In this document: piece by piece, positions 31,389 through 42,172 of the stretch
Layout of the letters: every line of letters starts with the position of its first letter
Position numbering within the stretch: position 1 is the first letter of the stretch
Source of the DNA: Euglena gracilis
Lineage: Eukaryota; Euglenida; Euglenophyceae; Euglenales
Direction: 5' to 3'
Assembly: GCA_039621445.1 (NCBI GenBank)
Contig: CP154954.1
Span: 20,694,642 to 20,758,641 of the forward strand
DNA: 64,000 bases
Made by a program: the position numbers and the translations under genes
The notes under the pieces: generated by a model
Database searches by the model: none
The model's input: the letters and a program-made list of their open reading frames with translations, nothing else
Told to the model about the DNA's origin: nothing

Positions 31389-31965
31389 GCAGGGCTACAC
31401 AGGAATCACCGAACCCCTAAATCCCCCCTAATAGAAGCGCGGGGCCGCAAGCGCAGGGTCCAAATAAAAGCGCACCCCCCAACAAGCGCACCCCCCATTT
31501 TGATGGGAATTCTAGCGGAAATCAACAAAAATTCCGCAGGTGTGGTCCAAATAGAAGCTCACCCCAGCCACCGGAAGTGGCGGTCCGCTACAAGCACGCC
31601 CGTGCTTCTATTGGGGGGGGGGGTTGATGGTGGTGGGGAGGGGGATCCGACGAAATTCAATACGAGGAGTGTACGGAGTTGGGGAGGGGGTAGTGCCCCC
31701 CTGGACCAGAGTTCAGACCCCCACCTGCCAAGGAGACTCCCAATCTGGTGGGACCCAGGACCCCCCAAAGGTCAAATTTTTCCTTCTGGCGTTTGCGCCG
31801 ATAGCTTTTGTGCCAATTTTTTGTCCACATATGCCCTATGTCCAAAACGGATTTTTGGGCCGATTTTTAGGGTACACCAAAACATCGATACGGCAATTAA
31901 CACCGCGCCAAAAATCAGTCACCCAGACCACCCAGTTTCGGTGCCCTCCCCCAGGGGGGGGGGGG

Positions 31966-33103
31966 TAAACCGTAGGAGGAGGCCTCGAGCCTCCTCGAAC
32001 GTTTTTAAGCCCCGCCCCCCTCGAAGGGGGGGCTTAAAAGGCGTTTGAGGAGGCTCTAGAGCCTCCTCAAAACTCCTCAAACGACGTTCGAGGAGGCTCT
32101 AGAGCCTCCTTGAACGTCGTTTGAGGTCATTCGAGCCTCCTCAAACGAAATCTCGAGCCTCCTCCTGTGCACATGCTTGCTCGTATCAGGAGACCGTGCA
32201 TCAGTTTTCTGGGTTTTTGTGATGAGAATATTTTAAAAAAATGGAGGTTGATTCGTTGAGAGATGAATTCGGGGGGGGCACACAAACAGATTAGGAAGAT
32301 AAAGATAAAGATAAAGATATAACTGGGGGGATAGGGTTAGGGTGAACATGCACACAAAAGAAAACTCGAAAACAAAAGGAGTTGTGTTGTTAATTGAAGG
32401 GATGGGGTTAGGGTGGACGTGCACACAAAAAGATTCGGAAGACAAAGGGAGTTATGTTGTTACCTGGAGGGATAGGGTTCGGGTGAACATGCACACAAAT
32501 TAGGATAAAAAAGGAGGTATAATGTTAATTGAAGGGATAGGGTTAGGGTGAACATGCACACAAAAGAAAATTCGAAAACAGAAGGAGTTATGTTATTAAT
32601 TGAAGGGATAGGGTTAGGGTGAACAGGCACACAAAAAGATTAGGAAGATAAAGAGAGTTATGTTGTTAACTAAAGGGATAGGGTTAGGGTGAACATGTAC
32701 ACAAACAGATTATGAAAAAAGGTGGTTATGTTGTGCATTCAAGGGATAGATGTGACAGCAAGACAACCTCACTTGAATGCCTTGCACTTGTGCACCGCAC
32801 ACCATGGGCCGGTGGGGGCTCATTCCCTTAACATAACATTGCACAGATGGAGGAGTGATAGAGAGAGAGAGAGAGAGATATAATTTTGAATGCTCCATCT
32901 TGAGCTCCTGATACCTGCATGTATGTACGTAGGACGAGGCTCTGGAGCCTCGAACTCGCACTTCCTCGAGCCTCTCAAACGAACTCGCACTTCGTTCGAG
33001 GAGGCTCTAGAGCCTCCTCGAACCACCTCGAATATCGTTCGAGGAGGCTCCAGAGCCTCCGCCTACGGAGCCTCCTCCTACCGCAACCCTCCCGCCCTCC
33101 CCC
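31966..33103. mobile_element. 1.1-kb element with GAGGAGGCTCTAGAGCCTCC palindrome ends
   Basis: The left part (31970-32165) and right part (32930-33090) both consist of TTCGAGGAGGCTCTAGAGCC palindromes. The outer ends share CGTAGGAGGAGGC in inverted orientation. Between them lies the minisatellite. The target duplication is not clear. Confidence 0.62.
32330..32750. repeat. minisatellite of 65-71 bp units starting GGGATAGGGTTAGGGTGAAC
   Basis: Six to seven tandem units, each with GGGATAGGGTTAGGGTGAAC and CATGCACACAAA, then a variable A-rich part and GTTATGTTGTTAATTGAA. The TTAGGG triplets resemble telomeric sequence, but the unit is much longer and lies interstitially. Confidence 0.88.
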
Positions 33104-33172
33104 TTCTGGAGCGGGGGGGGGGGGGGGCTTATGTCGAACCCTCGGTTCGAGCTCCCTGTCCTTCCCGTAAAG

Positions 33173-33335
33173 CCCTGGCTTCGGGGTCCACCTCTTCGTC
33201 ATCACCATCCCGCGGACGTTCTGCAACAAGCTGATCCACCTTGAGGGGGTGAGCGCCTTCCCCAACGAGCGTGAGATCCTGTTGCCACCCAGGCTGGACT
33301 GCTTCACCACAACACCCTGCCGCACAATCAGATGA
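33173..33335 (+). CDS. ADP-ribosyltransferase (ART) domain, exon 5 with E-x-E motif
   Basis: After CCCGTAAAG the frame reads GFGVHLFVITIPRTFCNKL, then GVSAFPNEREILLPP, and stops at 33333-33335. F-P-N-E-R-E-I-L-L-P-P is the catalytic E-x-E turn of R-S-E type ARTs (commonly F-P-x-E-x-E-V-L-L-P-P). Phase 1 fits exon 4. The tail after L-L-P-P (RLDCFTTT) is short and unlike the usual F-x-V strand. A consensus donor GTGAGA lies inside the motif at 33263, see the exon at 34411. Substrate and location cannot be told from the sequence. Confidence 0.72.
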
Positions 33336-33719
33336 CATTGGCGGCACAGGGGTGGTTTTGGAGCATTTCCATGCAGTTTTTTTCTGCGGTCCCCCCCCCC
33401 TTTTTGTATATTGTTATTGAAATTAAGGGGGAAAACGAACAATAATTTCTCGGCGTTCTCAGCTGTTTAACCAAAATCAACACACATATTTTTAAGGCAT
33501 GTTTTTACATTTTTTTTGTTATTTAATTGCTTATTGTTTGAAATTGAAAGTGAATTCTGTTAAATTCTGTTATATAAGTAATTAGAAAAAGGTGTTTCCC
33601 ACCGCATTGTCGGCCATTTAAACAAAATTTTATTTGTTAAGGCGACGCATTTTTTCATTTTTTCATTTTTCATTACTTCTTACTTTTTAATTGTTAATTG
33701 TTTGAAACCAAAAATGAAT
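33336..33719. other. AT-rich non-coding
   Basis: Contains two similar AT-rich blocks (33480-33560 and 33610-33720, each with TTACTTTTTAATTG-like and GTTTGAAA motifs). No exon. Confidence 0.5.
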
Positions 33720-33772
33720 TATGTATACATACACACACACATTTTGCCAAGTATTAGCTTGCTGCCATATAA

Positions 33773-33808
<36 letters not shown>

Positions 33809-33853
33809 ATGGTATGTATATATGTATATATATATATATACCATATATATATG

Positions 33854-33884
<31 letters not shown>

Positions 33885-34071
33885 GGTATATATATATATA
33901 TATATATACATATGTATATATGTATATATGTATATATGTATGTAAATATATATGTATATGCATATTTATGTATATATATATATGTACATATATCTGTGTG
34001 TGTGTGCGTGCGTGTGTGTGTGTGTGTGTGGGTGTGGGCGTGTGTGGGTGGGGGGGGGGGTGTGTGTGTGG

Positions 34072-34145
<74 letters not shown>

Positions 34146-34157
34146 TGTGTGTGTGTG

Positions 34158-34228
<71 letters not shown>
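33720..34228. repeat. (AT)n and (GT)n microsatellites
   Basis: Alternating TATATG (33770-33995) followed by about 220 bases of GT with G interruptions. All overlapping open frames are repeat products. Confidence 0.96.
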
Positions 34229-34229
<1 letters not shown>

Positions 34230-34410
34230 TGCGCTATGTGTTGAAACTTTGTGTCTGGCTATTATTTTTTAACCCAAAGTGTGCCCAGAATAGCAAATTT
34301 TTGCCGATGTTGGGTGGGGAATTTGTTTCGCTCCAGCCACCTGGACTGCACCACTGTTTAGGTTGTGGGGGCACGACCCCCCCCCCACCTGCTTTTCCCA
34401 CCGACTGCAG

Positions 34411-34511
34411 GCTGCCTGTTGCCGTGCAACATCTGCTTTGGGGTGACCAATGTACAAACTCAGGTATCTTTGACCACCAAAGTGCGGATCAACATCCAGA
34501 TGCTGTACGAG
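34411..34511 (+). CDS. probable exon, candidate alternative ART C-terminus
   Basis: Between the acceptor CCGACTGCAG and the donor GAG|GTCACT, 101 bases stay open and read LLPCNICFGVTNVQTQV, then SLTTKVRINIQMLYE, alternating as beta strands do. If exon 5 is spliced at GAGC|GTGAGA (33263), the phases join exactly and give a tail with L-L-P and F-x-V, the usual ART ending, but the second Glu of E-x-E becomes Cys. If not, it belongs to a following exon set. Confidence 0.42.
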
Positions 34512-34775
34512 GTCACTTGCGTATGACAGCTGGCCTGGGATTTCGCAACGTTTTCCAGCCATCTGGCATCAACTCTCTTCAGATGTTGATTTTTGTTGCG
34601 AGGAGCTTACAAAGCGCAACCAGCCACCCCATTTAAAGAGCTATGATGTGCGGACCTAGTTCACATGCAGTCGAAGACCTTTTTGATTTTTTCACGGCGA
34701 ATCAGAAACGTTTCCTTTCTCTCCCTGCCTTGACCCTCTGAAAATAAACATTTTTTTCTGCGGTATGTTTGTATG

Positions 34776-35174
34776 TACCTCCCCCCCCCTTTGTCTAAGC
34801 ACCACCCTTGTCTAAGCACCCCCCCCCGGTTCTTACCCATCTTTTTAAAGGTCATCGTCATGGGGAGGTTTATTTTGTGTGCATTTTTAAAAGAAATTTC
34901 TCAAAAATTTCGAAATTTCTGCAACTTCTGAGACCTGATTTGGTGAGGTATTGTTGATTTCTGCATCCAAATATATGTAAGTTCAACAGTGGACCTCCAA
35001 AATAAGGGGAATTTTTCCTTTTCGGCGCGAAGCGCCGGATTTTTTTTGCAGTCAAGTTTTCCCCCTTGTCTAAGCACCACCCCCCTGGTTCTTACCCATA
35101 TTTTGGCAAAATAAGCACCACCCCCCCGGTTCTTACCCATCTTTTCCGGTGCTTAGACAAGGGAGGGGGAGGTA
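34776..35174. mobile_element. inverted-repeat element CTTGTCTAAGCACC, copy 2
   Basis: Starts TACCTCCCCCCCCCTTTGTC and ends GACAAGGGAGGGGGAGGTA. It matches 22686-23041 through most of its length (GAGACCTGATTTGGTGAGGT and GTTCAACAGTGGACCTCC are shared), with an extra tandem TAAGCACC block near the right end. Confidence 0.8.
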
Positions 35175-36640
35175 AATCGGAAGGGGCAGGCACGCCAACC
35201 CATTCCCCAAGAAGGTAGTCCTTGTTTCTAAGGCCTTTTAAGGGCAAGCTTCTGTGCCTTGGGCTGAGCCCTGGCTCACTGTAGGGTTGCAACCCCCCTG
35301 AAAACTTGTCCTCCTGGAAACTGTCCCCAACCCTCTGTCCCAGCTATTGTCCCCACCCGCATGTGTTTCATTTTGGCTTTTCGGCTTTTTTTTTTGCCAT
35401 TTTTCTCATATTTAACTGTCAAACCAGCTTTTCGGCGTTTTGCCGACGGTCTTCCAAGGGACCTGTCTCCCTGTACCCTCTAACCTGTCTCTTCCCAAAA
35501 TTCTGATGATTTTTTTCCCAAAAAGGACCGCTTCAGAAACCAGTTGCAGGTGTCTGGTTCCAAATTTGGGGGAATTTTTTCTTTTTCGGATTTTTTGCCA
35601 CTGAGTTCGAGTCAGCTTTGTTCCTCTGCCCCGGACCTGCCCATGAGATTGTCCTCCACGCTCTGTCCCCGCTGACAGGTTTCCAACCTCTTCCGCGCTG
35701 ATCTGTCTGGAGACAGGGGGGCGGTAGGTGTGAAGAGTCCGTCCTGGGAGTCAGATCGAGAATTTTGTTTGTCATTTGCATGAGGATGTATATGCTGTTG
35801 CTTGCTTGCTTGCAGGTGGAACACCATCAAATTCGATGGTTGCCAATCCCGGGCCTGCCCCACAAACCAAGTCACCCAGAAGTCACCCATACTCCGCCTC
35901 TCCTAAGTTCTGCAGTCAAATCTTTCCATGTCTTTCCTTTCCGTGCATTGTGTCCACGGCCGGTGGTTTACGTCTTGTTCTTCCCCATAAGCCCTGCTCC
36001 ACGGCAGGCGACGTTCGCACTGCATGTGTGGCAAATCTTCGCCTCCACCCATATTATTTATTTGGTTATTTATTTTTTGGTTGTGACAATGGTGATACTG
36101 CAAGGTTAATGTTGTGACGGTATTCAAAAACCGAGACAATCGGTTTTTGAAGAAAAGAAAGAATTCTTTTATTTTCAAATGATTTGATTTGATGGGTCAG
36201 TGAGAAGAGTAAGCCCCTGAACAATTGCCACAGGTCCTTGGGGCTAGCTTTTTGCCATCTGTATGCGGTATCACTTTCCAATTCGTTTCGTTTTGCTTTC
36301 TGGAGTTCTGTCCTCCGTTTGGCCCTCATTCCAAACCACTCACACCACCACCAGAGGGGATCCTGACCTTGCTGTAAACCTCATCCGGATCGTTTTAACT
36401 ACAAATCGTCAGTGCTTCGTGTTGTTGCAGTTTGCATTCCCATCTCACAACGGCTTTCGCAAATCTGACAATTTGTTGGTGAGCAGTACCACAAAATTTT
36501 AGTTAAAAGCCAGTGCCATATCCAGCCCTGGAAAAGCCATTGTCCCGGAGAAAACATTTTTCCTATGTTTGGGACACTGCAAAAAAGGGCGAAAGATGAT
36601 CAAAATATGCCATATTTGTGGGTCAAAAACTGGCATATTT
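35175..36640. other. no supported gene; weak exon candidates
   Basis: Repeated CTGTCCCCA and GGAAACTGTC-type motifs at 35290-35480. Open frames at 35765-36117 and 36263-36502 have no motif. Confidence 0.35.
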
Positions 36641-38460
36641 GTCATTTCACTTCAAAAATGTGACTGAGAGATTCCAACCCAGCTATATTCCCGTTTTTTT
36701 GCCAGTTTTTGGGAAACAACCAACGGCCCTGCATCCGGCCGGACCCCCCTGAACCCCCTTGGGGGGGGGGGGGTGGCAAGACAGCACTTTTTTTACAGCT
36801 AGTTGGCTGGACACCCTGAGATTTAAAGAAATGTCCTTCTGCCGCAAACATCATCCATCCAATACAACGCCATTTCAAATGGCTTGTTTGAAAAAATGTC
36901 AAAATTTTCGCTTCCACTTTTTTGAGATTGTAAGAAAAATTCTTGTTTATCTGAATCAGGGGTTTTCTTAAGCCGGAGGGGACCCAACCCCCTCGGGGGA
37001 GTCCAGCCAGCCAGCACCTTTTTTCAAACCAGTACTTCCCAGCCCGACTGCGAAGCCCCCCCCCCCAGGCCAGCAAAGCCGTGTTAGACCGAAAATGTTT
37101 CGGTGCAAAAGGGCGAAAAAAAAAACACCAAAAAATGACATTTTTGGGTGGTTTTTGTGTCTTCACCCCCAAATTCGGGATGAAAATTGCGAACCCAGCT
37201 GAATTGGGGCTTTTGGGGGCATTTTTTTGGGTACCTGCTGGGTCCTGCTGCCAGCCGGCCAGAAACCCCCCCGGACCCCCACTCCTTAGAGGGGTGTGGT
37301 CCAGTCGGCACGTTTTTCCAGCCGGCCCGTGGACCCCCCCTGGCCACTATGTCCAATGACTCACCTATGTCCAACGACGCGCTGGGGCTTACTGCGAACC
37401 CTCAAACAAAGGCCTGCATCCAATGCCAATTTTTTGGCACATGCAAATCACTTTTGTGGACAACTTTTTGTGGCGGCATTTTTTGATTTACTCGGCCTTC
37501 GGCCTCGTCCAGGGGGGAGGGGACGCCCCAGACCGCCCAGCTAGTCCAAATTTGGCTAGTGTGAATTCTAGCGGAACCCCCCCCCCCGTGGGGGTGGGTG
37601 AGCGGCGCGAAGCTCCGAAAATTTTTTTGGGCGGACTCCCCAAAAATGAAAAAAAAGAATGGCTAAAATTGCCCCCTTTTTGTCCATTTTTGGCGATTTT
37701 TTTTGAACAAAACCAGCCAAAAACTGCATTAAAAACCTCATTTCCACCTCAGCGTGCAGCGCCGGAGGAATTCTTTTTTCTGGTTGGGTTGACTGATTTA
37801 TTTTGATTTCCAGTTGGGTCCATATTTTTCCAGTGTCCAGCTAAATGGCCAGCCAGTGGACCCCCCCCTGGGGTCCTTGAGCAATGGTCTGATTGGATAA
37901 AGGGTGTGGTGACAGATGGGGGGGGGGTGACAGTCGGGGGTAGGTGGTACGTGTGGGGTGACAGGGGGGGGAGGGTAGGTGGTATGTGTGCGGGGACAGT
38001 GGTGGGTGTGGGGGAGTGTGGGGGTGACCCTGGGGTATGTGTGGGTGTTTATGGGGTACGGTTCTGTGGGGTTATATTGGCGCTCCATTTTACGCCATAT
38101 CTCCCGATAATGGCGGGCGGTCGTTGACTGCACAGGTTTGGATATTGGGCAGAGGTGTACAAGTGACAGAATTTGCATTTTCAAAACCCGGAAAGTGTCC
38201 ATTTTGTAATTTTTTGCGTAAATTGAAATTCAAATGATTTTTCAAGGCATTCACCATTTCGCATGGAAAGAATGTTGAAAAACAAAATTCCTTTTCAGAA
38301 CAGGTGGGTCCACTCTATGAAATAATCTCCTGGAGACGTGTCCAAGCTCCAGTGCATCGTGTTTCATAAAGTTTCAGCCTTGCTCGTCTTTTGAGGTGTT
38401 CTGCAGCAGCACGTGGACGCCGGGCACCGACACCCCCTCCCCTCCGTTCCACCCCCACAG
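36641..38460. other. repeat-rich, no supported gene
   Basis: 36641-37420 holds G/C-tract repeats including a second copy (36965-37100) of the sequence that fills the SPRY intron at 2760-2950. 37500-37760 is another tract repeat. 37880-38060 is a TGGGGGTGA-type degenerate repeat. Confidence 0.5.
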
Positions 38461-38590
38461 AGTGTTCTGCTCCCAGCTCCGGTGGCCATATGAGCGACCC
38501 GCTGGACCGGGTCCTCAAGCGCACATTGGCGCAGGCCGAGGATGGCAAGCCCGGGCTTCTTTTTACCTCAGAAGACTCTTCGACCGGGCT
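38461..38590 (+). CDS. possible exon, unassigned
   Basis: After a pyrimidine-rich CCACCCCCACAG acceptor the GC-rich frame reads GHMSDPLDRVLKRTLAQAED, then GKPGLLF, with high GC at third positions. It looks like a helical segment. No domain or clear donor is seen, and another frame (GWQARASFYLRRLFDRAGW) is equally open. Confidence 0.3.
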
Positions 38591-38699
38591 GGGTGGTTGG
38601 GGAGATTCCTCCGGGAGTCTTAAAAAGAAGCCCGGGAAGGCCCTTCTGTGGGAAATGGAACTTCCGGGACAACCTGCGGAGTGTGGCCTGCAGCCACGA

Positions 38700-38770
38700 C
38701 GACGCCAGTGCGTGGTGGCCAGGCATCAGCAGACCGATTTGAATGCGAGGGCACCCTACCGTCGGTTGGG
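38700..38770 (+). pseudogene. possible relic of a MIB delta exon
   Basis: RHQQTDL followed nine residues later by LGSPEDS resembles NHRQTDL...SPGKAS of the delta exons. At DNA level CATCAGCAGACCGAT matches CATCGGCAAACCGAT of unit 1 at 13 of 15 bases. No MIB core precedes it, so it would be a fragment. Confidence 0.25.
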
Positions 38771-39716
38771 CTCCCCAGAAGATAGCCGAGGGATGTTGTC
38801 ATACTGAAAACAACAACAACAATTTTTCCCAAGCTTAGCATCAAAAGTGAATTTTGTGTTGTTTTCCGCTTAATTTTCGCTTTTCATGAACTGTAGGTTT
38901 GTTGCGTATATTGAAAGAGTCCCCTGAAATTATCATTGTATTATGATTATTGTTTATCATTTTACCATTTATTATTTCATTGTTTTATTATTTTAACCAT
39001 CAACGTATATTGGGCATTTTTTTTGTTTTTTTTTTAGAGCCTGGTCTCTTTTTCAAGCAACCTGCGGGATTTTTACTGGATTTTTGCCCTAGACCTTGTT
39101 TGTGGCTTCAAAAAAATACTGAACTTGCAGTCAACTGATCAGTATGTGATCTACTTGCAGCAGTATGAACCTGGAATAAGGCATAGAAGCGGTACAAAGT
39201 TCTGATTTAAAGTGTGCATGTTTTGCGTTTTGAGAAATCTCCAAGTTAAATACCTTTCTCGTCCCAACCCCACCCAATTTTTGTTGCCGGTATATTATAT
39301 TCCTATTTTAGATGTGGGTATATTATATTCTTATCCTGCGCCCCCTGGGAAACACCAACCGGTGTCAGGTGACAGTTTCTGGGGGACAGGTTTATTTTGT
39401 ATTTGGGGAGGATTAGTATCCGAATGGACGTTGCGAGGAGTTGGCTTCTTTTGCTCTCCTCGAAAGTTTGGTCTTTGCGACCCCCCTCCTCTCATTTAAC
39501 ATTTGCGTGACCCGTCCTGCAGGAGGGGGGGGGTCGAGAATTGGTGGTTGGGCCGTGGCCGCTGGACCCCCTACCCCCGCGTGGGGGTGGGGGTGGGTGG
39601 GGTGTGCCATGGGCCAGCCAGACCCTTCCGAAGACTGGGCTGTAAAAATATAAAAACGCCTTCCGGCTGATTTAGGGTGGTTTTAGGCGAGCGGGTGGGT
39701 GGGTGGGTGGGTGGAC
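38771..39716. other. no supported gene
   Basis: AT-rich to 39400, then a GC-rich, GGGTGGGT-type repeat at the edge of the next element. Confidence 0.5.
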
Positions 39717-39975
39717 CAGGGGTTTTTTTTTTTAGTCGGGACACCCGGGGGGGGTGGGGGGGGAGGTGGGGGGTGGGGGGAGGTGCACACCGAGCCCCCG
39801 GGGGGTCCCCGGAGGGGGGTGGGATATACTTTTCGGCGCCGAAAAGTGCTTTTTTGGCATTTTCGCGATTTTTCAGCCATTTTTTTGTGAGTCCCCAGGG
39901 ACCCCCCCGGGGGGCCCCCAGGGGGTGGGTGGGTGGGGGGGATCCCCCCTCCCCCCCGGTATTAAAAAACCCCTG
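39717..39975. mobile_element. 259-bp CAGGGG inverted-repeat element with perfect 8-bp target duplication
   Basis: Starts CAGGGGTTTTTTTTTTTAG and ends ATTAAAAAACCCCTG. Flanked by GGGTGGAC on both sides (39709-39716, 39976-39983). The interior has GGCGCCGAAAAGTGC and C/G-tracts shared with the copies at 13314, 48860 and the partial ones at 41092 and 44545. It lies 68 bases before a SPRY exon. Confidence 0.88.
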
Positions 39976-40043
39976 GGGTGGACCCCCCCGGGGGGGGGGG
40001 GGGGCAGGGGAGGGCCCTGCCCGGCCGGCGCCTGCCCCCGCAG

Positions 40044-40202
40044 GACGTCCCGGGACTCCACCACCGTCACCCGGCAGACGTTCCCCGCCGGCGGCCGCCA
40101 CTCCGTCCGGCTGCGGATCGTGGCGGCGGACCTCGCGGGCCCTTTTGCGGTCGGCGCGGTGCTGGACCGCCAGGGCCAGGCCTTGGCTCGGGGCCGGCAG
40201 CT
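40044..40202 (+). CDS. SPRY domain exon, first half (copy 2)
   Basis: After CCCCCGCAG the frame reads TVTRQTFPAGGRHSVRLRIV, then AADLAGPFAVGAVLDRQGQ. G-G-R-H-S-V-x-L-R-I is the first SPRY strand pair (usual G-x-H-Y-W-E-V) and A-V-G-A the second. It aligns with the exon at 1117. The GC content at third positions is very high. The donor CTC|GTCCGA is a guess. Confidence 0.58.
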
Positions 40203-41535
40203 CGTCCGATATGTTTTCCCAAGCGGTGACCTAAGCTCTTTCAAGGTTTTCTGAATGCCTTTTATGGTACCAGTGAGTTTTGGTTATTTTTTTGATGCTT
40301 GTTTCAAAAGCAGTCACGCACCAACCTCCAGAGCCTAACTCCTCAGGGTTCCAGAGTTGTAGGATGGTTATTTTAATTATTTTACTCAAAATTATTGTTT
40401 TATTACGTATTTTTTTTACCACACAGTCCAAGATCCATTTTTTGTAAAATTTTGGCTTGTCATAGGCTTCGACGTGGCGTATGTCCGAAACTAGAGCTAT
40501 GCGGGCAGCCAGAGTTACATTGGTTTCTTGGGCAAAAAATTGCGGTTGTCGTAAAGACTTTTGCACCAGTGTGTTTCAAAGACTGCGTTATATTACATCA
40601 TTACCTACATGAGAAGGCCTGGTGGAGGAGAGGTTGGTCAGAGCGGGGGACTGCACCCCCCCCCCACCTGAGAGGGGGGTCGAATTTGCTCAAGGTCCCC
40701 GGATTTCTCCTGACCGCCTATTTGGCCAAGGCCTCGCAGGGACCTGAGTGGGTGTGGCCGCCAGGTCCGCTGTGCGCCAAATGCGTTTCCACATGCCGTG
40801 CCCACCCCGATCAATCCCCCTTCCCGATTTCGATACTTATTGAAGGTTTGCCGTTCCTGTCAGTCTGGGGATGGCGTGCCGGCGTTGGGTTCAACCGAGC
40901 CCCCACCCACCCCGACCCTCCGTGTCATGTTGCGTAGTCCCCTCCGGGCCCCTGCGGAGCGTTGTCATTTTGGCTGGCGCCGGCTGACTCGCAAGGTGGC
41001 AACCTCCTGGGGTGGAGAGGTGAGGTAGATGGCGAGGGAAGCCGCGGAGGAGATGGGCTGCGATGCCAGGCTCCCCCGGCTGCCGTGCCATCAGGGGTTT
41101 TTTTGTCTTGGACCCCCGGGGGGGGGGGGGGGGGTTGGGGGGGTGGATCCGGCCGAGCCCCCCCCCGGGGGGGATCCCCCCAAGCGGATATATTTTTCGG
41201 CGCCAAAATTTTTTGAAAAAGGTGCTAATTTTTTTAGCATTTTTCGCGATTGTTGGCCATTTCGGGAAAAAGTGAGTGGGTCGGGTCCCCGCCCACTCAC
41301 TTTTGGTCACCCACACCCACTTCTTTTGTGTGTTTTCCCCTCTTGACACCCTACCAATCTAGCGTCGTCAGCAGCATGAGCCCATTAGTATTATGGTTTG
41401 CATTGTGATGTTTGTGATGATACGTTAAATATATGATGTCATAGCTTCGTGCAATACGGATATGCAAGTTGCATAATTTGCGTTTTTTTGCATAATCGAA
41501 ATTCTGGAAAAGTGGCATTTTTTTGCATATTCCAG
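40203..41535 (+). other. intron within SPRY copy 2
   Basis: A GC-rich open stretch near 40900-41090 (KVATSWGGEV in one frame) could hide a small exon but has no motif. A truncated element is at 41092 and AT-rich sequence follows. Confidence 0.4.
41092..41260. mobile_element. truncated CAGGGG inverted-repeat element
   Basis: The left end CAGGGGTTTTTTTGTCTTGG and the inner GGCGCCAAAATTTT are present. The right CCCCTG end is missing. Confidence 0.6.
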
Positions 41536-41693
41536 GTCTTTAATTAAAATTCCCTGCCATGCCATCCCCCGCCCCCACCCGGCACACGGCCCTGCCCCCG
41601 ACCACTACCTGGGGAAAGTGGCGCTGGCGGGAAGCGTGGGGCTGGTGTTCACGCGCAGGGGCGCCCGGCAGGAGGGACGGTTCATGTCCATGG
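41536..41693 (+). CDS. SPRY domain exon, middle (copy 2)
   Basis: From the acceptor TATTCCAG the frame is open and reads PDHYLGKVALAGSVGLVFTR, then RGARQEGRFMSM. It aligns with HNHYVGGEGLPDSIGLV of copy 1 and ends at the same codon, where copy 1 has G|GTGTCT and this copy G|GCACAG. Either a GC donor is used or the later GGCAG|GTGTGT at 41749. Neither gives the phase of the next exon as drawn, so one small exon may be missing. Confidence 0.55.
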
Positions 41694-42007
41694 GCACAGG
41701 CTGGGATGCCGGCGTTGGGACGGCGGGTCGACGGCGTTGGGACGGCAGGTGTGTTTTGGAAGATGGCTGTGTGTATGAAGTCATTTTGTGCACGGACAAC
41801 CGCTCATTTAGGCACCCCTGATGTGCGCATACACCCAGCATGCGCGGCCCGCACCCTTCTACTTTTCTCTCCAACAGCCGGCGTTTCTTGATTTAACACT
41901 ACTTTTTTATTCAACACTGTTTTTTTTCTTCAAAAAACAGCAATTTGATCAATTTCAAAAAAAAATTGGATGTCTTCGTCTGAAACCGCCTTCAAATCAT
42001 GATGCAG

Positions 42008-42172
42008 CTCGATGTGTTTCCTTTTCGCTGCGGGGACCAGTCCCAGCGTGTCACCGGCATGGCCATCGGCCCCCCCACCCCGGCGGTAGCACCGGGGAGC
42101 ACTGTTGCGATGACGGTGGCCGGGGGGCTGCTCACGATCACGGTGGACGGCGTGGAGCTTCCCCCGGCGGCG
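42008..42172 (+). CDS. SPRY domain exon with G-x-x-V...V-D-G core (copy 2)
   Basis: After ATGATGCAG, 55 codons in phase 0 include STVAMTVAGGLLTITVDGVE and LPPAA, then the donor GCG|GTGTTG. It aligns with the GDTLEVAVEDGMVTFAVNG exon of copy 1, with D-G for the N-G turn. The donor follows Ala at the equivalent codon, GCG|GTG in both copies, the same place where copy 1 has its inserted-element intron. Confidence 0.65.

Larger units (their letters stand above)
31389..33172 (+). other. ART intron 4 with a composite repeat element
   Basis: Contains a G-tract repeat (31610-31960), the palindromic element 31966-33103 and its minisatellite. No coding signal. Confidence 0.5.

Noticed and set aside
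32330-32750. Telomere or chromosome end
   Set aside because: TTAGGG occurs once or twice per 70-bp unit, not as a pure array, and unique sequence with exons continues on both sides.
33702-34636. 283-codon Cys/Val-rich open frame
   Set aside because: Translation of (AT)n and (GT)n; only its last part overlaps a real exon candidate, in another frame.
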